Positions 38,001-48,683 of a stretch of DNA of 64,000 nt are shown here, piece after piece. This stretch comes from Cercophora sp. LCS_1. Taxonomy: Eukaryota > Ascomycota > Sordariomycetes > Sordariales > Lasiosphaeriaceae. Every line of letters starts with the position of its first letter. Position 1 is the first letter of the stretch. The position numbers and the translations under genes were made by a program. The notes beneath the pieces were generated by a model, which worked only from the letters and a program-made list of their open reading frames with translations, had not been told where the DNA came from and ran no database searches. The stretch covers positions 1,240,001 through 1,304,000 of the forward strand of contig JAPZLL010000007.1 in the NCBI GenBank assembly GCA_036250225.1, read 5' to 3'.

Positions 38001-38871
38001 GGGCCCATCCATTTCTCTCTCCTTCATCCTCCATCCCAACCTACACTTTGATCGATCAACAAGGTCATCGGTCATATCCCCCAATCCGTCCGTCATATAT
38101 ATAATGAATTCTCACTTCCATCTTCTCTTCAGATAGAAACCAACTAGCCAACCATCTTTGTCGCCAAGGAGGAAGAAAAAAAAACTCATTGCAGACATTG
38201 CCGCCTCCAACCAACCAATTACCTCCAGAATATTAAGTAATTGTGAGAAACAAACAACAAACACCTCATCAGAAGGGACATCAAGACCGTGTCGCATCGT
38301 TGTGAATCACATACGTACGTTTGAATAGAAGACACGCAGAGAAGAGACAACCAACACCGACAATACCTCGTTGACGTATGTTTCGTGTGATCGTTTCCAT
38401 TTTCCCCAAACCCCGTCACACAACACAACACGAAGTACAAACAAGAAGAATAAGGTGGAAACCCACTTGACAAAACCCCGAATGAGAAAGAATAAAACTC
38501 CGTTGGGTACCAATGCAATCGCGCACAGCGACAGAGTCGGAGTTATCTTTCTTCAACAACAGAGAGAAAAACGACAACACCAGGAACCGTTTGATACATA
38601 ATCCACATCATCACAGCTAGATTTGCCGAAATAAAAAAAAGCTTGGCCGGTTTCTGTCATGTGGGTAGGAGGGGTATGGGGCATGGGTATGACACGGTGA
38701 TTGAGAAAAAAAGCAGCAACAAGGAAAAAAAAGCCTCCCAAGCCGTCAAGATTCCCGACCAATCCCGAACCTGAACCTGTATCGTCGTTCCGTCCATGAC
38801 AGGGGTATTCTCAACAGCAACAAAGTCAGCGACGACAAAACCACGGCGATCGGCGCCGCCACTATCGCACC
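35034..38871. other. 3.8-kb intergenic region
   Basis: Left part is the acetyl-CoA synthetase promoter, right part the kinesin 3' flank. The section 36.3-37.7 kb has several 100-165-codon open frames on both strands with no recognisable domain. They overlap one another and I consider them chance frames. No repeats or RNA genes seen. Confidence 0.5.
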
Positions 38872-41800
38872 CTAGAAGCAGTTGAGGCTGCCCTTTTTCT
38901 TCTTCTTGGAAATGGTGTTCATGCGCTCCTCGAGCCTGGCGTGTGCAAGTTCTGCATCGCGGCGCTTCTTGCGCTCCTCCTCGACCTGCTGTAGACTCCA
39001 GCGGTTGTCTTGCTGAGGCTTCTCCTTGAGCTCCTTGATCTCGGACTCGAGCTCGTTGGCGCGGCGACGCCAGGCATCGCAGTCGGCCTTGATCTTGTTT
39101 TGCTGGCGCTCGAGGTCGGTGAGGGCTTCCTCGAGGGTGGCAGTAAGCTGCTTCTCGGCTTTGAGATGCTTGTCGATGAGCCGGATGCGCGCTTCTTGAT
39201 CTTCTTGGATCTGCGAGATGGCCATGTCCTTGCTTGGCGGGCGCGGGGTGGGGGACTGTGCGCCAGACTGGCCAGAGGGAAGAGGGGGCAGGGGAATGGC
39301 AGGAGGTGGGGATGGGAGAGAAGCGACGGAGGCACTCTTGCGAAGATGTCCGTTGGAGTTTGAGCGCTGGGGACCATCGCTGGTGACAATGCCCTCGTAC
39401 TTGGCCTGTGACTTGTTAGCGACGATGTCAGTGGGATGGAATGTTGGTAAACATACCTGGAGAGAAGCGTATTCCTCCTTGATCGTCTCCAGTTCGGACT
39501 GGAGCCTGATCTTTGCGGCGTTTGCTTCCTCAAGCTGGGCGTTGCGCTCCGACTGCAGGGTCGACAGACGGTTAGTCGTGATCTGAGCCTGGTCGAAGTT
39601 GTTCTGGAGTTGGTCCTCGAGTTCCTCGACGAGGCGCGAGTTCTTCTTGTTCCTGTTCTCGAGGTCGACCACCTTCTTCTTAACCAATGCGACTTGCTCC
39701 GTGACATTGGACGCCTTGCCTGCGTCACTGGCCAGCACCTCGATAAGAGTCTGCTTGACAGCTTCTAGGTCGCGCATGATGGTGTCGTTAATACCGGAAA
39801 GATCGACAACGTGGCGCTCGAGCTCGGTGCGCTTCTTCTGCTCTTGCTGGAGCGTCTTTTGGTCTGCAACAAGTGCGTCGATGCGCTCCGAGATCTTCTC
39901 CACACTGACATCTAGGCCGAGCCCAAAGGCCACCTGGGTGGCGACCTTCATCAGCTCTTCGCGGGCTTCAGTAAGGTCAGCCTGAAGAAGCTGGATCTGA
40001 CCCTCGTGCTCCTCTCCAAACGAGGTAAACTGCTCGTCGTACTCCTTCTTGGTCGAGGCACGGATCTCATCCAGCTCCTTGATATGCCTCGATTGAAGCT
40101 CGTGAAGGCTCTCTTGATGCTTCTTCACCGTCTCTTCATGGTCAGCAAGCTGGGCTTCGAGCTTTGCGATCAAGCTCTTGTGGGCAGCGACTTCGCCGGT
40201 AGCTTCATCACGATCCTTGGACGCCATCTCGAGAAGTTTCTTGACAGCGGTGTGCTGTGCCTCGGCCTCGGCGACCCTCGACGAGTTGGTGTTGATGATT
40301 GCCTTGTACTCATCAATTTCGCTTCGCAAGAAGTCAACCAGCTTCTCGTGCTTGGACTCAAGCTCCTTGATGCTCTCCTCATGTTGAGGTTTCGCCTGCT
40401 CGGCTTCGGCAAGCTTAGCGGTGAAGGCCGCCACCTCAGCTTCCAGCTCTGTGATCGTCTTCTTTAGTTGATGCTCAGCTGTCTGCATCTTCTCCAGGGC
40501 AGAGCTGTGCTTCTCTTCCCAGCCTGAAAGCTCGGTCTGGAGCTCTGAAATCTTCTTCGCCTGGGCTGCAGTTTGCTCAACGAGCTCATTGTTGGGTTCC
40601 GCGTCGGTGCTGACAACGGCGGCGGATCTTTGAAGAGCCTCCTGAAGCTCAGCGAGCTGTTCTTGGAGCTCTGCCTCGCGGGCGGCGTGTTGCTGCTTCA
40701 AGTCCCTCATTTCGTTCTCGCTCTTCGCAAGCTGCTCTCGGAGGTTCGACACGAGGGCCATGTCCAGGGGAGAGGCGGCCTTCATGCTGGATCGTTCTCG
40801 GGTCAAGCCAGAGATGATGGTCATCTTCGTTTCCATCTCCTTCTTTGCTGACGCGACGTCGGCCTCGAGCTCCTGTATTCTCTCTGAGCGGGCGTGCAGC
40901 TCGTGCATGGCGGCATTCAAGTTCAGCTCGAAGTTTTGCATGACATCGGGCTGGTTCTCGAAATTCTCCGCAGCAATATTTCGAAGCGATGCAAACGACC
41001 GATGAGCCCGATCAATGATCATCACATTCTGACTAGACTTGCGACGAATCACTGGAGTGCTGGTTCTTGGAGAAGATCCCTCAGAGTTGGCGAGCTGGGC
41101 CTTGGCCACCTCCGTTTTGAGTTCCTCAACCATGTCGAGGGTTTGCTGGTGCTTGTTTTCTAGCTGGGCATACCGCTCAGCGAGTTCCTTCTCGGCGGAC
41201 TCCTTCTGGGCGGCAATGGACTTGAGGCGGCCAAGTTCCGAGGCCAGCTCGTCCTTGCTGATCTGGCCGTCGGCCTCGGACCTGGGTACAGCAGTCTCGG
41301 CGTCAGAATCCAACATGGTGGCAGGAGATTCCATGGCCGAAGAAAGCTCAGAGGAGAGAGATCGCGAAGAGGAGAAGTGTGTCCCATCCTTAGTCTCGCT
41401 GGAGCGTGCATCAGAGAGGAACGATGGCGGCCTTGTCTGGATCGGGGACGCCACAGAGAGCATCGAATCCCGTTGCCGGTTGGGATGCTTGGCTTCGTCG
41501 ACAATGTCCTGAAGCTCCGCCAGCGCTCGGAGGGACTCCTCGTACTTGCGGTGAAGCATATCGTACTCCATCAATGTGCTCTCATGGTCAACCCGCAGGT
41601 CGATCAGCTCCTGGGTGACCGACTCGAGCTTATCTGCTACAAATTTGGATTGCGCGGGGCTGGTGGGATAGTCCATGGGGTCAATGTTTTCCGTCAGACC
41701 CAGCTGGGAAGCCTTTGGTGTCGTCTCCTTGGTAGGGGATTCTCCGTTAGTGTGGCCCTCCGCATGCTCCTCGAGGATGTCTTCATCGACATGCTCCGGA

Positions 41801-44263
41801 ATGGGCTCTTCCATATGGCTGTGGCGGCTCACGTGGCTCTGGCTGCGCGAATGGTCGGCGAGGCTGCGACTAGCAGTGCGCCGGTGGCCGGCGCCGTTCC
41901 CGTGAACGGGCTCTGCCTCTGGGGTGCCATCTTGTTGAATGTGATCAAGCTCATACAGTAACGAGTCCAGCTTGCCGAGGCTTCGCTGGCGCTCAATGAC
42001 TTGCTCTAGCCGGTCGATTTCGCGCTGCATCAGCTCGGCGTCCTGGTCAGCCTCTGCAAGACGCTCCTCGAGGGTTGAGATGTAGTCCTCGCACGTTGCT
42101 TCGTTTTCGCGGACCCGGGTAATCTCTTTGCGAAGCTCCATGATGATGGTGGCATTCTTCTCCTCGCCTGAGGTATGGCCGTCCAGTTTGGCTTCCAAGT
42201 CCAGGAGGTAGTTCTCGGTGCTGGCCTCGCGATCCATGAGTTTCTGCAGCCGTGCCTGGAGCTGGCTGTTGATGGTTTCGGTATAGGCACACTTAGTCTC
42301 CTTTTCCAACAACGTCGTCTCCGTGTTGGCCAGAGTGGAGCGCGTGCTCGCCAGCGACTGCTCGAGCGCCTGGATCGTTTTCTCGTACTCGAGAACAACC
42401 TGCTCGACGGCCTGGGCGAAGCTGTTGGAGCGATTTAACCGCTCGGTGGCGCTGTCGCCCAGCGAGGACTCAAGGTACTGGTTTTCGGCCTGCTCGTTGT
42501 CCCGGGCCTTGGCCATCTCGGCAATGAGCTTCGCGTGCCGCTGGCTCAGCGTCGTGTAATTTTCCTGTGCATCCAGAAGCTGGTTCTGCAGCTCGACCTC
42601 CCGCTCGTTCTGCCGCTCGGACCTCTCGCCTGTGGTCATGGTGCGTCGCTCGCCCCCGCCCCGTTCGGCGCTGCGAATCTGCTCTCGCAGGAATGCCACC
42701 TCGGCCTTCAGACGATCAATTATGGCCTGCTTGTCCCCCTCTTCCACCTGTTGGATCCGCGGCTTGCTCTGGATCGCTCGGGCCCTTTGCGCATATTGCA
42801 CCGTATTGAGCGTCTCGCTGAGGTGGAATTCGGCCGGCGTCACGCAGGCAATCATGTATGTGATTGCATTTCCTCCCAGCGAATCCTGCAGCAGCCGAGT
42901 AAGTTTTGAGTCGCGGTACGATACGTGGGACCCTGGTTGCCGCGACGACAGCTGGGAGATGACCTTGCCAAGCGCTGCCAGACCCGCGTTGATGGAGATG
43001 CCCTCCTTGGCCCGTTCGCCCTGCGCACCCGTGTTCTTGAGACGTTCGCTGCCGGCTAAATCGACAAAATGCATTTTGCTGTCAGTCGTGACCCAGCTCT
43101 CCGTCCCTGTCATGGCTTCCAAAGGTACCGAGAACCGCTTTTCCGCACCCTGGGTCGTTTTAGTCTTCCGCTGCACCAGATTTAGACTGAATACGGCATG
43201 CGAGCGCGACGATCGTGCGTTTATCGCTGTCGCATCCGTCTGCCGAAGAGTGGATCCCTGATTCAGCGCGTTCATCAGGTCCTCCACCGAATTGATCTCG
43301 ACTTGTCGTAAGCCCGTCAGGATGATGTTGCCCTTGACGTCTTCGCGAATTGTAACGGTGCCTCGTTCGTGTGCGGGAACGTGTTCGGGTATCAAGAGAT
43401 CGCGCAATTGCTCGTTGTAAATCTCGACGTATGTTGCTTTGAGGGTCCAGTTCTTTTCGCCTCGTGTGAGGTTAGCGGCTTGCGCTGAATAGCGAGCAGG
43501 AGCACGGAGCTGCGACATGGAGGACCTGTTCGGGTTCCCTTTTGGGCCCTCGAGTTTGTCGAAAAGAGCTGTTGCGGCGCGTGGGATAACACCTTGACGA
43601 TAAGAGTCAGCATTGCCGGGCCTCCCTCGCGACGGGCCGCGAGACGCTCTATCCGCTTGGCGGGAATGGCTGAACCTACCCATGACGTCGAGATCGTTTT
43701 GCTCATTTGGGCCAGATGTGCCCATTGTATATGACTTGCCAGCGCCAGACTGGCCGTAGGCGAGGAGGGACACATTGTAACCCTGCGTGAAGGCGTTGAC
43801 ACAGTCCTCGAGGTACTCCCATATCCCAGCTTGGTCGACGTCGGAACTGAAGACGCGATCAAACACAAACAGCTTGCGTCCCTGGGGCGAATCGATCGAA
43901 AGGCTTGTCGGCGAGTTGACCTGCACCATCGACCGTTGGAAGCGTTGGGGTATAAGCTCATAGCCTGGATCGGTTGGGTTCAAGGGCGGCCGGACGCGAA
44001 CAGCTGGGTAACATTGTCAGACACGAACATGCGACGGGGAGGTACGAGATGCACGGGGTCGGGACCAACACCACACACCCCGAGGTAACGATGCACTCAC
44101 CAACTTTGACCGAGGTCCTGCCATCCTCGTCCGAGGCTCTGCTGCCGCCGCCCGCCTTGCTGTGCACGCTCATGCGGCTGTTGCTCCGCGGGGCAGGTCG
44201 GACCATGGCGCTCAATGGCCGTTGCGGGAGGGTTCCCGGCGAAGCTGGTGGTGAGCTTGCCAT
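38872..44263 (-). CDS. large N-terminal-motor kinesin, probably kinesin-4-like
   Basis: Microtubule motor of 1718 residues. Exons in transcript order: 44263-44101, 44003-43680, 43592-39457 and 39405-38872. After a Ser/Pro/Arg-rich head of about 54 residues comes the motor (AVRVRPPLNP onward). It has the P-loop GQSGAGKSYTMG at about 138, switch I NARSSRSH at about 287, switch II DLAGSE at about 340 and a neck near ETLNTVQYAQRARAIQSK. The rest is nearly continuous heptad-type coiled coil (many LEAEV and ELQEQLAEL stretches) to the end. The tail is unusual: a KKKKK run, then GSLNCF. The EGISINAGLAALGKVISQL block resembles KIF4/KIF21 motors, but no WD40 tail like KIF21 is present. Two introns (87 and 51 nt) are multiples of three and free of stops, so unspliced messages would still code. 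Kinesin is certain, the subfamily is not. Confidence 0.9.
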
Positions 44264-47200
44264 TTTCCCAGGGGCAAGATGGGCGGGAACGGGTTAAGTA
44301 TAATTGGGGCTCCCCTAACTCCCTTGACAAGCGTGACAGGCTCAAACAGGCTGTAGCCCAGGAGCGAGAGGCGTCGACGGCGCGGCCCACACTTGTCCAG
44401 GTTCCACCACACAGGGCCGCCGAGCCACCGGGTCTCAGGCCAGGCAAATAGTGTTGCGGGTTGTGCAGGGCGAAATGTCGGCACAAATCCCTATCCGTGT
44501 TCCTTGCGCGAGTTGGGTTCGAATACCCGTTTCCCGGCCGCGGATGTGTTGCGGGTCGTCGGGAATGGCGTTGAAAGTGTGCGCGTGTTCGGCCGGCAAA
44601 GGCAGAATTCAAAGTGCAGCAGACCCCGCGATGGGAGGGTTTATGGAATGGCTCCCGCAGGTGTCATAACCATAACCCAAAGGTCTGTGTCGGGTGCGGT
44701 CGAAACGAGGATTTTCCTGTCTTGTCGCGCGGGTATTTTTTGGGGAAAATGCTTTGGCCAGAGGCTTTTGGGAATCCCCTTGTTTATTTGATTGCGTGCG
44801 ACCGGGGTGGGCGCAAATTACAGACGCGTCCCCTGAACAGTGAGCTGGGGGGTGGTTCGAGGTGCCTGGGGTCCGCAGAGCGCCTGATTGGGGTCTCCTC
44901 GTTGCAATAAAGTTATCGGAGCTAGGGCGTACAGGAAGCAGCGAACTGGCACACTCGGTTGGGAGAGGCACGGCTGAGACGCGACTCGGAGCCTGGTTGA
45001 CTCGATGCCGTTCGAGGAGGGGAAGAGGTCCGGTCGTCAACGAGCCAGAGGCAAACCCTTTTTTTGCAGAAAATAATTTTCTTCACGCACACCGCACCCC
45101 GGGATTATCTTATCGCACCAGCACAGCAGCACTAACGAGACGAAGGGCGGCAAGCGAGAGGAAAAGGGAAGGAAAAAAAGAAAAAGGGACTGAGCAAAAA
45201 GGAGGATTGCGACCAGTCTTGACTGGTCCGGCGCAAATCCACCACCCTTCGGGACGGCTCTCAGCTGTGCGACGGAAATGTCAATGCAGCTGCGAAAAGG
45301 GGATTCTTCTGCAGGTGAAAGTCCTGAAAAGGGTGGGCAGCCGCGGACGGCTCCAGGCAGGCCCATGCGGGCGTTAGCTTCTCGCTCGTGCAGATGCCCA
45401 ATTCGGCTAGCGATAGTTTGCCTCAGACCTCAGACGAACGTCGAGCTCACGATGCCGGGATGACAAGCCCGAAACACAGACTAAGAAAAGAGAGGCTGCC
45501 GAGCCGTTGTCCCTCCCCAGCCTTGCCGGTATCACCGTCCAGCAGGCTCATCAAAAGCTTCAACACCACCACAGCATCACCGTCGCAACGACAGGATGCT
45601 CGTCACATCTTGCATTTGCTCGTCCAGGGGTGCAGCGAAAACCCACGGCACAAAACGGTCGTGACTGGACAGGTCAATTAGCGGCATTGCATCCCACCAC
45701 TCAAGAGGGCTGAGTGCCCATCTGCAGGCACACATAGGATTGTCCAATGGGATGGGTGTTTCACCGGCACTGCAATCGCGTGCATCCCCAGTCTCGCTGA
45801 CCTGACGATGGTATTGCTGACAACAAACAACGGCACACCGGAAATGCTGGAGAGGCACTCCTCTGTGAGATAAGGGCACATGGGGCTTTCAAGGCATACG
45901 CCTCATGAAGTTGCCTAAAAGGCCTTGAAATAGCATGTCTACGCCGTTTGGAAACGAACATGTCGTTTGAGGGCACTTGAGGCGGCATCACCCAGACTCA
46001 GATGACCCTTTTTGTCACTAGAGGAGCTTGGGTTGATTCTTCAGTTTCCTGTTTGCTCATTTCCAGCTCCCAGCACGCATGCGCGCATGCTTCCCACCCC
46101 GCAACAAAAACCGGGCATTTTGGGCACTGATCGTATCCGCCCCAGTGGTCACAACGGCGGAAGCGCGCAGAAAGCAAAAAGAGGGGTGCAATCACAGGCG
46201 ACAAGAAAAAAAAAACAAGGTGTTTGCGGAGGGGTTATCGCTTGGAAACATCGCGGGCGGTTGCGCCCCCCACCACAAAAAGCAAGGGCAAGACGGGATA
46301 TCAAACGCTTGGAAGAGGCGGTTTTCCTTGACAAAAAATATCCTGCGCCTTCCGTTTTGTTTGTTGCAACCCCCGCCGCGGAGACACATGGCTGGGATCT
46401 CATATTCTTTGTTTGTCACAAACGCGGTGGTCGGCGCCGGTGCTTCACCAAGGCAGAAAAGGGTAGGTTGAGCTGCGATCTTCTCACGGCGGCCAGGGTC
46501 CCCCTTTTCGATCTCGGCTGGGGTCGAGCGGTCCGTCCCCTGCCATGAGCCGAGGAGGATTCGCTACGATGGTGGGCAGCGACATCCTGACTTGCTGACC
46601 TCTGCCTAGCGACCGGCTCCAGCCACACGACGGCGAGCTGGACGAGGATCACAGGCCACGCCCCAAGGCGGGGTTGTCGTCGCTCATCGTTTGACTTGAG
46701 CGCTTTGCTAGACGTATGAAGCAACGGAACAGCTCCGTTGGCCACGCTTGACTAGCTTGCGGAAAGATTCGTTCTCGAATGTCTGGATTGCGGGGAACTG
46801 CCAACACCAGCCTCCATCAAAACCGTCCGTGAGCGCCGTCTGAACACTCATTGATAGGTCCGACCAGACTTTTGAATCTCCGGATTGCCGGCACATCACG
46901 CACGCCAACTTCACAGCGCGAGCGGGCCACTGAGGATGCCTCCGCATTATGCCTCGAACTTGCCTCCGGCCGCTGCGTATGCGACTGGATACAGTCATGG
47001 TCACGTCATGTACGCCATGACCTGCTCGACAAACATGCATGAAGTGCATTCAGTCTTGCTGTCTGGTATCCACGGATTGAGGAGCTTCTTCTCCAGACTG
47101 ACCAGACCAGACCATCCATGGATATTGGGAATCCTAGCCCGTGCACCCATTTCGGGAGTTGAGCTTCGAGAAACGGACGGCATATGGATGCGCTGCGGGA

Positions 47201-48490
47201 GTATCAGCCACGGGCGATCATTGCAATCCTGCTGCTGCTTCTGTCCCCAGATGTTTGCATCTAGGTAGAAAATGCTCCGGATATCATGCTGATTGTGGGA
47301 GCAATGATAAGGCAAAATGGCAAGAGCACGCTCCTCCACACCATCTTCATCCTTCCAATTCAGTGAGGGGTCCCGCATCTGAAGCAACCCCCAGCCATCC
47401 GAACTGGAGACCTCCACAATCCCCAGATGTTCTCGCCCTCGCGGCCAGATCGCGACGGGCCCGGTTCCCCTCAAAATGATCACGCTTGAAGAACAAGGTC
47501 AAGCGAAGTAATTAGAAGGGCCGAGAGGAGCCGGGAGCCGGAGCGTAGCACCCGACCACCTCCTCATCTACCGCGTAGCGATCACAGGCCTCTCTCGCCC
47601 CACGATCCAATGGTGGTGATGGTTCGCGCAACGCAACACCCATGGAAAAGCGCAACCAAAAACCATCAGGCAAAGGAATCTCAGAGCATGATCCCACTCT
47701 CTTATCTTGAGGCATTTCTAAGGACTGAATGGGCCTCTTCATCCTACATCTCGTCGTTACAAATCACAGTGGCAATCGATGACATCCCTGTCGGCTTCGG
47801 CGTCGTTTCCTGCAACCTTGAACCCCTCCGCCCGTGCGCGACGCTAAGCTGCGTCTGGCACAGTTCACGCCGGCGGGTGGGTGTCGGAGGCGAGGATGTT
47901 GATCCCAGAATCATGGCCGAATGTTTCGTCAAACACGTGCTGGCCAAATGCCCGAGTCCCAAAGCGGCGGCGGGCAAGCGGAGGGGCAAGACGGTGAAGG
48001 TCGCAAGCAGAGACGCACGGTGTGTTGGAGAGGCCCCGGTGTGTAATGTTTGGGGCCGATCCGATTTGTCCTTGACCTTGCCGTCCATGCGTCGTCTTAC
48101 ACCGAGTCCTATCGTGTGCGTATGTCCGAACGTTTTGTGCCATACTATGAATAGCGTGTGTGATGGGGCAAGGACAATCCGAAGGAGTGTGATTTGCATC
48201 TGTCCTGTGCCTCCGGTGTTGGTGGTAGGAACGACTGGCCGCTTACACTGCGGGAGAAGCCGAGTCTTGGCTCTCAGCGTTTCGTTCTGCTCTACTTGGA
48301 AAGGGGGACTGAAGGGTCTTAGATCCAGGCGGAATCCTTCAAGAGTTAGAAATAGCTTGTTCTTAGAATATCACAACAGTAAGGTAGCAGCAGCCTCTTG
48401 AACGAAAATTATTGGTCTCCTGTCTTACAGAGTTTCGGTGGACTCAGCGGAGTGGAAACCTCGGGTCGACCCGTTCGGCCCCGCGTGGCA

Positions 48491-48498
48491 TCACGTGA
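48491..48498. promoter_or_regulatory. TCACGTGA palindrome upstream of eme1
   Basis: Same 8-bp palindrome as found before rpl3, here about 185 bp before the eme1 start codon. A candidate bHLH (Cbf1-like) site; function inferred only. Confidence 0.35.
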
Positions 48499-48520
48499 GT
48501 CGCGTAACGTTCGCGCCTTA

Positions 48521-48532
48521 CCGACGCGTCGG
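48521..48532. promoter_or_regulatory. CCGACGCGTCGG palindrome with MluI cell-cycle box
   Basis: A perfect 12-bp palindrome centred on ACGCGT (48524-48529), about 155 bp before the eme1 start. ACGCGT is the MBF-binding box that drives G1/S expression of replication and repair genes in yeasts, which fits a DNA-repair nuclease gene. Confidence 0.5.
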
Positions 48533-48683
48533 TCGCACCCAGCAAATGGCATGAGCACCCAGAGTTCTTTGATCTTGCCGCGTTTCTCCATCCTTAGGGC
48601 TGCATCAACCCCCAAAAACCTCGGCGGATGTAACTCAACACCATCCCCATGGCCAATTAACACCAAGATACATCGCGACCAAA

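Larger units (their letters stand above)
44264..48683. other. 4.4-kb divergent intergenic region
   Basis: Lies between the divergently read kinesin and eme1 genes. The longest open frame, 47610-48401 plus (263 codons), has no recognised domain and an opposing frame over the same bases. The right end carries two palindromic promoter motifs before eme1. A TTCG-containing stem-loop sequence near 44513-44528 resembles a tRNA T-arm, but no tRNA can be built around it. Confidence 0.5.

Noticed and set aside
44513..44528. T-arm-like sequence GGGTTCGAATACCC
   Set aside because: No acceptor stem, D-arm or anticodon stem could be assembled upstream or downstream.
47610..48401. 263-codon plus-strand frame before eme1
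   Set aside because: No recognisable domain, unusual Cys/Val/Arg composition, and a competing frame on the other strand over the same bases. It could be re-examined with transcripts.
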